From: Rebecca billardiae RCC1528
Lineage: Eukaryota > Haptophyta
Length of the DNA: 64,000 nucleotides
Direction of reading: 5' to 3'
Assembly: GCA_965240325.2 (NCBI GenBank)
Contig: OZ251239.1
Coordinates: 310,001 to 374,000, forward strand
Shown: positions 20,125-31,509 of the stretch, piece by piece
Position numbering within the stretch: the first letter of the stretch is position 1
Layout of the letters: every line of letters starts with the position of its first letter
Notes under the pieces: generated by a model
The model's database searches: none
What the model was told of the DNA's origin: nothing
The model's input: the letters and a program-made list of their open reading frames with translations, nothing else
Program-made: the position numbers and the translations under genes

Positions 20125-23100
20125 ATGGCGAAGGCATCGGGGTCAGGCGAGCGTGAGCGCGCGGGTGCGCTCGAGGACGCGATTCGCATTGCTGAGCTCG
20201 AGGCGAGCGACGCCGCCGTCGCGCACCGCGTCGCCGCGTCACGCGTCGGCGCGGTCGCGCCGAGCGCAAGCGCCGCGCACGGCGCGTCCTCTGGCAAGCC
20301 GGCGGGTGTGGACGTGCTGGAGGTGGACGTCTCGCCGACGGACTCGCCGACGGAGACTTCGTCCACCAGCTCCTTCCCCGCGCCGCCGCCCTCCGCCGCG
20401 CCGCCGCGCCGCCGGCGCTGCCGGCTGCCGACGCCGCAGCACGCCGTCGAGCGAGCCGTCTCGCGCGCGTTCGGCCGCGTGGGCCTCTTCGTCGGCCGGC
20501 GGCCCGTGACGTCGATGGTGGGCTCGGTGCTGGTCGCACTGGCGCTCTCGAGCGGCCTGGCCAAGGTCAAGTTCGAGGCGCGCTCGCACAAGCTGTACAT
20601 CCCGCAGAACGACTTCATGGCCGACGACCGGCGCTACATCGAGGCGACGTTTGGCGACACGCCCGAGCCGGGCATCCTGATCGTCGGCCGCAAGGACGGC
20701 GCGCCGATCTCGAACCAGGCGACGATGCTCGCGATGCTCGACCTGCACGAGCGCGTCGCCTCGCTCACCGTCGAGCACGCCGGCGCGAACGTGAGCTACG
20801 CCGACGTGTGCTACCGCCGGTTCGTCGGCATGCTCGGGCGGTACGAGTGCGTGGTGAGCTCGCCGCTCGAGCTGTGGTGGTACCAGCGCGAGCAGCTGCT
20901 GGCCGACACGGAGGTGGGGAGCACGATGCGCGACGCGCTGGAGACGCACAACCAGGACTTTGGCACCGAGGACGGCCGCATCATGGCGCTGCAGCTCAAG
21001 TACTTCTTCGAGCCGCGCGCGCCCGTCGACACGGACGGGCGCTACGGCGCGTACCGCGCGTGGGAGGCGGCGATGCGTGAGAACATTCTCGGCGCGCGCG
21101 CGGAGGGCAGCGGCTCGGGCGAGGCGGACGGCGTGGTGGTGCACGTGCCCGCCGGCGGGTACGACGCGTCGACGAGCCCGCTCGCCGTCGCGTACTGGTC
21201 CACCAACTTCAACGAGGAGGAGGCGCAGTCCTTCGTGCAGGACGACTCGTACCTGATGGCTCTGTCGCTTGTCTTCATCACGGTGTACGTGTGCATCACG
21301 CTCGGCGGCGTCACGGCGGACTGCCGGCAGACGCGGCTGCTGCTCGGCTCGACGTGCGCGCTGTGCACCGGCCTCGCGATGTCGTCGGGCTTCGGCCTCG
21401 CCTCGATGCTCGGCGTGCCGCTCCAGCCCATCTCGCCCATCGTGTGCTTCACGCTGCTCGGCGTCGCGGTCGACGACATGATCATCATCGTGATGGCGTT
21501 TGAGGCGACCGACCCGGCGCGCGACGTGGCGGAGCGGCTGTCGCGCGCGCTCTCGCGCGCGGGCTCGACGATCACGGTCACATCGGTCACCTCCACCGTC
21601 GCCTTCCTCACCGGCTACTTCGTCGACTTCCCCGCGCTCGCGTACTTTTGCGTGCCGGCGTCGCTGTGCATCGTGATGGTGTACTTCCTCCAGATGACCT
21701 TCTTCGCGGCGTGCCTCACGCTCGACGCGCGGCGCGCGGCGGCGGGGCGGCTGGACTGCTGCCCGTGCGCCGTGCTCACCGACGACCAGGTCTACCGCGT
21801 GCCGCGCATGCTCGGGCGCGAGCCCTCGTCCGAGTCCAAGGCGCCGCGCGTGCGGCCGCTGCAGGTGTGCGTGAACAAGCACTGGGCGCGCGTGCTGCTC
21901 TCCAACCCGGTGCGCGTGCTCGTGCTCGTCGGGTTCCTCTCGCTCGCCGGCGTCTCGGCGTACCTGATGAAGCACCTCGCCGTCGGCCTCCCCGCGCGGC
22001 TCTCGCTGCCCGACGGCTCGCCCATCCTCGACTTCATCGACGGCCTCGACGAGTTCTGGCAGGGCACGCAGATGCAGGAGGTGGAGCTCGTGCTCCAAAA
22101 CGTCGACCTGGGCGATGGCGGCACGCTCAAGGCGATCAACCGCACGGTGGGCGCGCTGGAGGAGCTGCCCTTCGTGCTGCGCTTCGCGCCGCGCTGGGAC
22201 CAGGAGTACCTCAAGTGGCGCAACTGCACATGGGCCGAGGTGATGCGCACGGCCGACCTCGGCGCCGGCATCAACATGGACGCCTGGCTCGCGGACGACA
22301 AGGAGCACTCGTGCGGCGCGGACGCGCAGCGCGACGGCGCGGCCGAGGGCGAGGACGGCGAGGACGAGGACGGGGACGACCCGACGTGCGTGGATGACGA
22401 CGAGAGCTTCAAGCGCGTCAGCTCCGGCCGGCCGTGCAGCGTCGCCGTCACCCACTGCAAGCGGCCCGCGGCCGGCTGGCGCATCGTGTCGTCGCGCTGC
22501 CCCAAGACGTGCGGGCTGTGCCCGAAGCGAGGCGCGGCGGGCGCGGACGGCGAGGGCGGCGCGGACGGCGGCAGCGCGCAGGAGAAGGGTATGGCCTCCG
22601 CCGCCGCCGCGCCGCACCGCTCGCGCGCCAGCGCGCGCCGCCGCCACCGCGCCGCGGCGCGCTCCGACGCGCCCCCCATCGACATTGGCCCGAGCTCAGG
22701 GGCCGCCGCGGCCGCGGCCGCGGCCGGCGCGAGCCGCGGCGCCGACGGCGTGGCCGAGGCCGGGGCCGGCGCGCTCGTCGCCGAGCCCGCCGCCGAGCCC
22801 GGCGCGCTCGTCGCCGAGCCGCGCGGCGCGCGCCGCCGCCGTCTGCAGTTTGGGCCGGGCATCGTGCAGGGCGGGCGTCAGTTTGAAGGCGACGTCGTCT
22901 CGGGCGGCGGGCAGGTGGCGGCCGAGGCGCGCTTCTTCTTCTACGTGCGCATGAGCAACGACAACGCGGTCGCGTGGCAGGAGTACCGCACGATGGTGCG
23001 CGTGCTCGAGCGCGAGGCGAAGGCGCTGCCGGGCGCCATCGTGTACCACTTCAAGTACGAGTTCGCCTACTGCGACCTGATGATGCCGCTCTTTGGGCTC

Positions 23101-23968
23101 AAGAACCTGCTGATGGCGGCGGCGACCATCTTCGGCGTGGTCTGCCTCTTCCTGCCCGCGTCGATCGCGTTCGTCTCGACGTTCACGGTGATGTGCATCG
23201 ACGTGATCCTTCTCGGGCTGATCACGGTGATGGGCATGTCGCTCAACACGATCACGCTCGTCACGCTGCTGCTCGCGCTCGCGCTCGCCATCGACTACTC
23301 GTGCCACATCGGCCATGCGTACGTGGTCGCGCCCGGCCGCACGCGCAAGGAGAAGGTCGCGGCGGCGATCGAGACGATCGGCTTCTCGATCATCAACGCC
23401 GCGGGCAGCACGCTGCTCGGCACGCTCTTCCTCGCCGCCTCCCAGTCGCCCGTCTTCCGCATCTTCTTCGTCCTCGTGTGGTCGACCATCTTCCTCGGTG
23501 CGCGCGCTCTGCGCGCGCGCGGCGCTCTGTCGGCGCGCGCGCGCGCCGCGCCGTCCCGTGCGCGCGCGCTCGGCGTGGCGTGCGCCGGCTCACGCGCGTG
23601 CGCGCGGCACGCCTCGCCGCGCACCCCGCGCAGGCCTGATCTCGGGCATGGCCTTCGTGCCCGTCGTCCTCTCCTTCATCGGCCCGATCGATCCGGATGA
23701 CGACCCGGACGGCGGGCTGCATGACCTGCAGCTCGACGCGTCGATGAAGGGCGCCAAGGGCGCCGCGCGCCGCGCGCGGCAGTCGGAGGCGCGCGCGCGC
23801 GCGCACGCGGCCGACGGCGCGGACGAGGACTCGGAGCACTTCTACACGCCGACGGCCACGCGCGCCGAGGCGCACCGCTTGAGCGTCAAGTGGGCGACGG
23901 ACGAGGTGCACGTGGCCGAGTCCGGCGCGAGACGCGCGCCCGTGCCGCACGCGCAGCGCCTGCTGTGA
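20125..23968 (+). CDS. Patched-like sterol-sensing-domain transporter, spliced
   Basis: Model: exons 20125-23497 and 23634-23968, 1235 residues. The start is the ATG after a GTG-begun extension. Residues ~1-125 are a cytosolic Ala/Arg-rich tail, then a first membrane segment. The sterol-sensing domain spans about 375-545 and contains LGVAVDDM, the GxxxD-type motif of the Patched/NPC1/RND superfamily. The second membrane block (about 995-1150) contains LALAIDYSCHIGHAY, the matching motif of the other half. An extracytosolic loop carries six cysteines at 755-799 spaced like a ShKT domain, then low-complexity Ala/Arg sequence. Splicing restores the expected last membrane segment, AFVPVVLSFIGP; without it the frame runs into Arg/Ala nonsense. 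Known relatives move sterols or lipids using an ion gradient. The cargo here is unknown. Confidence 0.9.
23498..23633 (+). other. Intron in the Patched-like gene
   Basis: GT-AG intron of 136 bp. The donor is GTGCGCGCGCTC and the acceptor CCCGCGCAG. The exon frames differ by one base, so splicing is required, and the joined codon GGC gives FLG-LISGMAF, which restores the conserved C-terminal membrane segment. Confidence 0.88.
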
Positions 23969-25139
23969 GCGCGCGCGCAGTGCGAGCACACGGGCCGGGT
24001 GCGCGCTCGCACCCGGCAGGGGCACGGGGTGGTTTGCGGGGGAGGCGTGGTGCCGCGCCGCCTGAGCGGAGCCGCACCCGATGCCCGCGCACGCAGCCGA
24101 GCACGACTCTCTGGCGCGCAGCCGCTACTCGGCGCAGGCACAGGCGCTGACCGCACACCGCTCCGTGGCGGCCGCGCCTGCGCGGACGGCCGCCCTCGCG
24201 CGCTGGGCGCGGCCATTTGGCGCGCCGGCTGCGACTCATCATGGGCAACGACGCGGGCGCACAGTCTGCGCGCACTCCGCGCAGCATAAGGTCTTGAAGG
24301 ACTACCTCACATCTGATCGATGCGCACACCGAGACACACGCACAGCACTGGCATCACTCTTCCGCTCGCTCGCAGTTGGACCAGCTGGTCGTTGAGCTCG
24401 TGGCCAACACCGAGCAGCCAGCAGCAGGCGCGGAGGCCTCCCGACCGGGCGTGTTTGTCGTCCGGCAGCAGCTCGCTCGCGACCGAGATGCGGACGATCG
24501 GAGTCCGCGAGGCGGAATGTGGCGGGCGGGGAAGCTTCGCCCGCCGCCGCCCGCCGATATCTGTGCCATCCCGGCGCGCCGGTCCTGCGGCACGGGTCCG
24601 GCGTCGGCGTCGGTCCAGTCGGGTCGCGAGTCACTCGCGCTCGGGCGAGTTCAGCAGACTCTGTTCAAGCAGCATATACTAGCTAGTTACTTTATCATAT
24701 CGTCATCAGATAGAATAGCGCATCATCATCTGCATGCTGTATAGTAATCGATCGTGCTATAACTAGAACGCCGGTCGGACACGTGTACGAGACTCAGCGC
24801 TTGGCGTCGCCGTCGGACGTTGCCGACTTGCCGAGCCTGCCGCCTGAGTCTGAGATCTGCAGAGACTGAGAGAGAGCTGACTGGTCCGAGTCGCCCGGAC
24901 TGCCCGGTCATAATGTGCGCCTCACTGCGCACAGTCAGTGCTGCTCAGTGCAGCCGGCGCGGGACGCCGCACGGGCACCGCTGACGACGACGCCAGTTCG
25001 GGTCTTCGGGAGCTACCGCCTGCTGGGCCCGCGGCGAACGCTTGCCGCTGGCCACCCGTCCCAGCCCCCTACATCAAGGCTCCCTGGTATGAAAAATACC
25101 CGCAGCTATTAATCGTTGCCAGCCCATTTCATAGTCACT

Positions 25140-25174
25140 GGGCTCAAAACATGCCGTCGGCATGTTTTGAGCCC
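25140..25174. repeat. 17-bp perfect hairpin
   Basis: GGGCTCAAAACATGCCG (25140-25156) is the exact reverse complement of 25158-25174 with a single-base loop, so it may extrude as a near-perfect cruciform. Confidence 0.92.
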
Positions 25175-25718
25175 GCTGAGCCGAAGACGGGCTCAGGGGC
25201 TTTCTGGGACGGGTGGAAAGGTCTGAAAGGAACTGCAGGACCGTCGCTGGCCCCCGCACATCCGACGCCCCGTGGCGCCTCCGACGCCGCACCATGGCGA
25301 TTGCAGACGTGCCCGCTGCAATGGCACACGTGGCATTAGGCACAGGTGCAGCACCGTTCTGTGCGGCCTCTTGAGCCACGAGACTGACGCGCGTCGCCGC
25401 CGCATCTGTGTTCTGTGACGCTGCGCCGCCGTCTCTTAGCTGTGCTGCGCTAGTCCCCGCGGAGGGCATGCGCGCCATTTGCAACCCGATAGCCGCATCC
25501 CATGAGAGGCTGGGCCGTGATGTTACGGTCCCAGAGGGGTGTGTGTAGGGCGGCGCGGTTTGGTGCGGGCGCGTGCGCACTGCTTGCCCACCGGCACCTG
25601 TCGGTGTTGAGCATGCTAAGATGCTTCACTCACCAAAGCGGCCGGCGTGGGGAGTCTGGGAACGTCCATCGGCTCTCCATTTGTGGAGCGATGAGAATCA
25701 GGTTTCCTACCACTAGGC

Positions 25719-26140
25719 TGTTCTGCCCCGCTCGTCCCGGGCGGGCGCGGCCGGCCCATCGGGCAAAGCCGATCATGCGGGCACCACCGCGCATTGACAA
25801 GGGCAGCAACTCGGAGCCCCGCCCGTGGCAGTCACATGTCTGTCAGCCTGTCAAACTGTCTGAGTCATCACTCGACCCGCCGGGCTCCGCGTCCCGGAGT
25901 CGCCGGGCGGCCTGCGTTCCGGGTCACGGCCGTGAGGCGCGCAGCTCGGAAGAGTGCTGCTAAAAGTGTTGTTCGGCCCCACTCGTCCCGGGTGGGGGCG
26001 CCAGGACCTTCGGGCAAAGGATGGCATGCGCCATGCGGGCACCACCGCATTGACAAGCACACCTTGGAGCCCCGCTCGCCACCGGCTGTGAGGCGGCTTG
26101 GAAGAGTGCTGCAAAGTGTTGTTCGGCCCCGCGCGACCGT
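25719..26140. repeat. Imperfect tandem duplication around TGTTCGGCCCC
   Basis: Related blocks starting near 25719 and 25972, with a partial third at about 26118, share TGTTC(G/T)GCCCC, CTCGTCCCGGG, GGGCAAAG, ATGCGGGCACCACCGC and CATTGACAAG in the same order. The units vary in length, and no consistent reading frame is kept. Confidence 0.6.
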
Positions 26141-26228
26141 GCGCTCGAGGTCGGCGCGTTGTCATAGATAATGCAGCTGGCAAGGCCAACGCCGGTCATA
26201 GCACGCGGTGGGCAAGCCACCCGCGCGC

Positions 26229-26530
26229 CCTGCACGTGCTCGAGCTGCGGCGTCATCGTCATCTCATGCTGAGCTGCCATCGTCCCTGTCTTGCCGGCAG
26301 CCGAAGGGCGAGCTCGAGCGGCGGCGCGCGGCCGCATCCGAGGCGAACGTCAGCGGATGTGCAGCGAGACGGTACGATGCCAGCACGTGCTCGAGCTGCG
26401 GCGTCGTCATCTCATGCAGCTGCCATCGTCCCGCTGTCTTGCCGGCAGCCGAAGGGCGAGCACGACGGCGGCGCGCGGCCCGCATCCGAGGCGAACGTCA
26501 GCGGATGTGCAGCGAGATGGTCCGATGCCA
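26229..26530. repeat. Tandem duplication, about 160 bp x 2
   Basis: Two direct copies share ACGTGCTCGAGCTGCGGCGT, GCAGCCGAAGGGCGAGC, CGAGGCGAACGTCAGCGGAT and GTGCAGCGAGA in order. The second copy has small deletions relative to the first. Confidence 0.8.
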
Positions 26531-27694
26531 GCTGGACGCTCATGGAGCAGTGCATGTCCCTGCAGAGCTGGCCGTGCTCTGCGGCGGGCCGGCCGCTGCC
26601 GACGCCGACGCACGACGACACGCCGCGGCGCTGGGACGAGTGCTGGCTGGACCATCCGAACGCCCGCGGCCGCGTCGCGCGAGCGAACGCTCGTCGACTT
26701 CGACGGCCTCCCTGTGCCCGCCGGCTCGACCGCCCCGACAACGCCGACGTCGCGAGCACGCCATCACCCAAAGGTTGAGCGCGCGGGGCGCAAGGCACGC
26801 CCGCCATCGCTTTTCGCTCGTCGCGCCCAACCACACAGTCCGGACACGGACAGTCCGGGGAGCGCGGCAGATGTCGATCTGGCAGATGTCGATCTGGTGC
26901 TTAGCGGGTCGAAAAGTCTGAAAGATGCAGATTTCGCCAGATTTTTTGAGTCCGGGTCACTTTTGCCGAGTCGCGCTTCAGTAGAGTGCAGATTCATGAT
27001 CTCTAGGCGTATTCAAAGGCGAAACATTCTGAGAGGATTGTATGTACCAGAGATACTCATCAATAGCGGAAGTTTCTCGCAGTGAGCATATATGAAAAGG
27101 TGAATATGAGTACACGGGAATGCTCGCTTGAAGGAAGTAGTCCATCCCATCTGGCGAAACGATATTGGACCTATGAGTTGAGCAATCATCATCAAACTCG
27201 TCGACGAACAATAATGCCGGGAAGCAGGGAAAGTACCCTGCTGCTAATCAATTATGCTCGGGGAGGGCTGCCCTCCAAATATCAGGTTAAGCGAGATAGT
27301 CGAGGGATGAGCCGCTTACGGCTCTCTCCTGTATGTATCGTTCGTCGACAGTTAGCGCTCAATATATTTGTGGGGGCGAACCGCCGCTCATTGGTTTGCG
27401 CCAACCGATTTTAATCTTGATGACCAGTAATCATACACGTTGAGAATGCCGGCCAAATATCAAACCGATGGGCTGATTGCGGAGAAGCTCAACAGATTCA
27501 TATTTTAAGGCGGCACCCCGTCACTCCCGCCTCGCAGGCGAATTTTTTAAATTCCCCTTTATAACGGGCTCCGGGTGATCAGACTGGCGGCCGAAGCCTC
27601 CAGCCCTACCCTGGCCAGCCCCCAACCAACCACCACCCTCACCCAACCTCGAACCCCTTCCTCGTTCGCACCATACCGATTGCCTCCGCAACGC

Positions 27695-29492
27695 ATGTCC
27701 TTTCCGCATCCGCACATTGACCTCCACGCGGCGTGGTACGGCCCAGCCCGTGACTGCGTGCCACACGCGCCGCCCGAGAGCGAGCCCGCGCCGAGCGTAG
27801 AGCAGCTCGCCGCATGGTCGCTCATTTGCAGCGGCGGCCTCGACGGCGCCCCGGGCCTGCCGATGGACGCGCACGTCGCTTCCAAGGTACAACTCGCTGA
27901 GTACTGCGACGCGCTGTCACAGCAGCTCCCCGGGGGGCTTCGCATGCCTCTGCAGGAGCCTCCCTCGCGAGAGGCGGGCTGGAGTGGGCGGGCGAGCTCC
28001 CCTGACTCCAGCCTGCAACAACTGCTTGCGAGCGCGCTGCAGCATTGCAACCAGCCGCTGCCGCTCACCGCCGAGCCGCACCACCAACCGCAGCTCGGCG
28101 CGCAGATCTCGCAAAGTGCTTTGTCCGCCCGGCTGCCTGCAGCCCTGCCTCCATGGCTACTCTGCCCCGCCGGCGCCCCCGGCTCCGCGCAGGGCGCGGC
28201 GCCGAGCAGGACCAGCCCTGTGGCCGCGCCCTCGCCGCCACCGGCGATGCTGGGCCGCTTCCAGCGCCTTCCGAGCGCCGGCTCCGTCCCGGCCACGTCG
28301 TCGGCGTCAAACGCGGGCGTCTTCACCACGCACGTGCCCCCTGCCACTGCCGCGACGCCGCTCGCGGACGCGAAACCGCGGCTGTGCGTGCGCGCGGTGA
28401 TGTCGGCTGCGCAGGGCGAGCCGCGCGCGCGGCACACCTCGGCTGGGTGGGCTCGCGCAGGGCCGAACGGCAGCACGACGTTCGTCATCCCGCTGCCGAT
28501 GCTGAACGGCAGGCAGCAGCGCGCGTCGCGCACGACGCAGCCACGCGCGCCTGCCGTCGCCGTCGGCAAGCCGCCCACCGCTCAGGCGGTGCCCGGCGGC
28601 GGTACCTCGCGCCGTGTCGGCCGTAGGCCCAAGGAGGTGCCGTTCGAGGTGATCGCGCAGCACTTTGACAAGCCGATCATGCGCGCCGCCCGGGAGCTCG
28701 GCGTGTGCACCACCGTCCTCAAGCGGGTCTGCCGCGCCAACGGCGTGCAGCGCTGGCCGTACCGCAAGATCAACTCGGTCGACCGGCCCATCGCGCGGCT
28801 GCAGCTGCGCGTCGCGCAGGGCATTGCGAGCGCAGACGAGATTGCCGAGCTGCAGCGGCAGGTGCGGGCACGCGCCGCGCTGCCACTGCGCCGCGCGGCG
28901 GGTCGGTGCCGACCGGGTCTCACCGCGCCGCTCGCCCCCGTTGGCCTCACCTTGGCCCCGCATCCGCCCACCCCGGACCGCGCGCGCGCAGACGTTCGCG
29001 CAGCGGCGCCGCCGCGAGGGCGCCGCCACCGAGCCGGACTCTCCGCCTGATCCGCCCGAGGAGCCCTGGGTCACGGGCGGCGACTCGTCGCTCGGCGGCG
29101 ACTCGTCGCGCGACGGCGAGTCAGAGGGCGAAGCCACCGTCCTCGCCGTCGGCAGGGTCTCGCCCACACCCTCGGCGCGCCTGGCCACGTTCGCGCCATC
29201 GGCGCCGCCGCAGCCGCAGCAGCACGCTGCCGACGCGAGCGCGCTGCCGCCACCGCTGCTCGGCAGGCAAACTGAGCAGATGGCGCCGTCTGCGTGGCCG
29301 TCGCCGCCGAGCTTCCTGCCCGTGTCGATGCCGGCGCAGTACCCGGCCGGCGGGGACGCGCGGATGTCTCACACGCAGGCGCTCTTTGCCCATCAGCAGC
29401 AGCAGCAGCAGATGCTGCTGCTGCTGCAGCAGCAGCAGTGGGCCGCGGCCGCGCTCGGCGCTCAGCAGCCGTTCGAGCCTGAGGGCGCCTAG
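27695..29492 (+). CDS. RWP-RK domain transcription factor, spliced
   Basis: The ATG at 27695 is preferred because the upstream extension begins at GTG and lies in sequence repeated at 18870. Exon 1 runs to 28861. The RWP-RK domain occupies about residues 315-366: a helix around PFEVIAQHFDKP, AARELGVCTTVLKRVCR as the recognition region, and RWPYRK at about 353-358. Exon 2, in a different frame, starts at 29004 (or 28992) and encodes an acidic then Gln-rich tail with HQQQQQQ and LLQQQQW. Without splicing the protein would end in Arg/Pro sequence soon after the domain. Predicted length is about 551 residues. RWP-RK factors are nuclear DNA-binding regulators of nitrogen response and gamete formation in plants and algae. 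The target genes are unknown. Confidence 0.82.
28862..29003 (+). other. Intron in the RWP-RK gene
   Basis: Donor GTGCGGGC after CAG, acceptor GCGCAG at 29003. A nearer acceptor GCGCAG at 28991 is equally in frame and would add four residues, so the intron is 142 or 130 bp. A C-rich tract precedes the acceptors. Both choices are phase 0. Confidence 0.65.
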
Positions 29493-29499
29493 GGCGCGC

Positions 29500-30230
29500 C
29501 GCTGGCGCCCTAGGCGGCCACCCTCGCCACCACCGCACACGTCCATCTAGGCGGAGCGCCACGCACCTGCGCAGGCTCGCGCCGACCTCAGCGCGCCCCG
29601 CTCCGCCGCCCACCACGCACACCTCAAGTACCTCAACCTCGTGTCCGCCGTGAGGCGTGACGGCGTGACCAGCCACGTCTAACTGCGATGGTACTGCACG
29701 GCTCGCGTCGAGCCCGGGCCTTGTGCCTCGGCCCCGCCTCGACGCCCGCTGCTCCAGACCGCGTACACAAAGCCGCGTGCCCATCTGGCACGCGCACTGC
29801 CGCACAGCCGCACTCCCGACTCCGCGCTCACTCGCACACGGACACGGCGTTTGCCGTGATCGTGAACTAACTCCGTTCCGGGCACCGCGAGTCCGCCAAT
29901 TATCCGATCGGAGTCCAGCGGAACTTCACGTCGCCGGTGCTCAGCTGCGCACCTCATCATCTGCATGCAGCAGCGCAGCCGCCCTCCGTCGACGCTACTG
30001 TCTTTAGCTAGTCTTAGGCCTGATAGTATTAGCCCCCAAGTCCGGGCTCCGGGGGCAGGCGGGCAGTCGGGCAGCCTGAGCCAGGAGGACTCCGGAGGCC
30101 GTGTGTCCGGACCAGCAGTCCGGCCGCGTCCGGCGCGCGGGGCCCTTGCCGCGCGGCCCGGTGCCTTGCCTCGTCCGCATGGAGGCACGCGTGTCGCGAG
30201 GTCAGCGGCGGCCGGCGAGCTCGGGCTCGG
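29500..30230. other. Intergenic, no supported gene
   Basis: The stretch between the RWP-RK and EamA genes. It starts with a small palindrome around GGGCGCC-TAGGGCGCGCCGC (29484-29515) just past the stop codon. Nothing else was recognised. Confidence 0.5.
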
Positions 30231-30235
30231 GCTCG

Positions 30236-31504
30236 ATGATGGCGCCGATGCGCTTGGCGTGCACGCTCGCGGTAGCCACAGCAGCTGCATTGCCATGCAT
30301 CCGCGCCGCAGCCGCCACCACGGCGCCGGGGCTGCCGGCGCTTACCGCCGTCCGCACGCGCGCTCGCGCGCGCGCGCCAGTGCGCGCGCTTGCAGGCGGC
30401 GGCGGCGGCGAAGGCGGCGAAGGCGGTGGTGTGCGCGCGCTTCCTGAGCCCGGCACGCCCGCCCGCCGCGACGGGCGCCTCGCGATGCTTGGCTCCGCCT
30501 TCATGTTTGGCTCGATCGCGCCCTCGGTCAAAGCGGTCTTCATGCTGCCCGGCGCGCCCACTGCATCCGCGCTCTCGTTCGCGCGCGGCGCGATCATCTC
30601 GCTGCCGCTGCTGCCCGTGCTGCTCACGCCCGACGCATCCGGCCAGCCCAAGCTCACGCGCGCGCGCGTGCTCGCCGCCGCCGAGCTCGCGTGCTACACG
30701 TTCGCCCTGAATGCGCTTCTGAACGAGGGGCTGGCCGAGGGCGGCTCGGCGACCAAGGCGGCGTTCCTGCTGCAGGGTGCGGTGGTGTTCACGCCCGCGC
30801 TGTGCGCCGCGGCGGGCCAGGCGGTGGCGCCGCGCACGTGGGCCGCGTCCGCGCTCGCCCTTGCCGGCGTCGCGCTGCTTGCGTTCGAGGTGGGCGGCGC
30901 GGGCGCGGGCGCGAGCGTGAGCGCGGCGGCGCTGCCAGCGGCGCTCGACGCACTCGGCGCGGCACCGGGCGGCCTCCCGGCGCTCGAGCGCGCCGACGTG
31001 CTCTTCCTCGGCTCGGCGCTCGCGTGGGCGCTCACCATCGTGCGCCTCGGCGCATTCGCCGCCTCCGCCGAGCTCTCCGAGGGCGCGGTGCTCATCCAGG
31101 GCGCCAAGAACCTGCTGCTCGCAGGGCTGTACGGCGCGTGGCTGGCGCACGACGTGCTGGCGGGCGCGGCGGCGGGCGGGCCGGGCGGGCTGCAGGGCGC
31201 GCTGCTCGCGCAGTGGCCCGGCGGCGTGGGCGAAGGCGCCTGGCAGGCGTGGGGCCTGCTCGCGCTCTCCGCCGCGGGCGGCGGGCTGCTCGGCGACCTG
31301 CTGCAGGCCATTGGCCAGCGCGCAGTGCCGCCTGCCGAGGCCAACGTGCTGCTGACGACAGAGCCGCTCTGGGCGGCGGCGATCACCGCGCTCACGCTCG
31401 GCGAGCGCATGAGCGTGACGGACTGGGTGGGCGGGGCCGTGCTCATCGCGGCCGCGCTGCTGGCCACAGCCGCGCCCCCCGCCGAGCGCAGCAGCGGCGG
31501 ATGA
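30236..31504 (+). CDS. EamA/DMT-type transporter, probably organellar
   Basis: From the ATG at 30236 the protein has 422 residues. An upstream extension of the frame begins at GTG and is rejected. The first ~25 residues form a hydrophobic signal-like segment (CTLAVATAAALPC) followed by an Arg/Ala-rich stretch, the form expected for a bipartite plastid presequence in an alga with a secondary plastid. The mature part has about ten hydrophobic segments in two halves, as in the drug/metabolite transporter superfamily. The second half ends with a typical EamA segment, PPAEANVLLTTEPLWAA, then ALTLGERM. A second gene of the same type lies at 55902-57194. The substrate cannot be inferred. A short GC-alternating stretch near 30352-30390 could be an in-frame intron. 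Confidence 0.82.
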   Translation: MMAPMRLACTLAVATAAALPCIRAAAATTAPGLPALTAVRTRARARAPVRALAGGGGGEGGEGGGVRALPEPGTPARRDGRLAMLGSAFMFGSIAPSVKAVFMLPGAPTASALSFARGAIISLPLLPVLLTPDASGQPKLTRARVLAAAELACYTFALNALLNEGLAEGGSATKAAFLLQGAVVFTPALCAAAGQAVAPRTWAASALALAGVALLAFEVGGAGAGASVSAAALPAALDALGAAPGGLPALERADVLFLGSALAWALTIVRLGAFAASAELSEGAVLIQGAKNLLLAGLYGAWLAHDVLAGAAAGGPGGLQGALLAQWPGGVGEGAWQAWGLLALSAAGGGLLGDLLQAIGQRAVPPAEANVLLTTEPLWAAAITALTLGERMSVTDWVGGAVLIAAALLATAAPPAERSSGG

Positions 31505-31509
31505 GACTT

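Larger units (their letters stand above)
24000..27540. other. Intergenic/repeat region, no supported gene
   Basis: Holds the hairpin at 25140, tandem duplications at 25719-26140 and 26229-26530, and an AT-richer stretch at 26930-27500 whose short ORFs are unremarkable. Several long GC-rich ORFs overlap in different frames over 26200-27000, as expected from composition, and none carries a recognised domain. Confidence 0.45.

Noticed and set aside
20239-22647. 802-codon minus-strand ORF antisense to the Patched-like gene
   Set aside because: It is the GC-driven mirror of a strongly supported gene, is Arg/Ala/His-rich and has no membrane or domain features.
20125-23700. Patched-like protein ending at the stop near 23700 without splicing
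   Set aside because: The tail after FLG becomes Arg/Ala-rich and lacks the last membrane segment; a GT-AG intron at 23498-23633 restores it in the adjoining frame.
25140-25174. Rho-independent terminator at the 17-bp hairpin
   Set aside because: The DNA is eukaryotic, there is no following T-run and no gene ends nearby.
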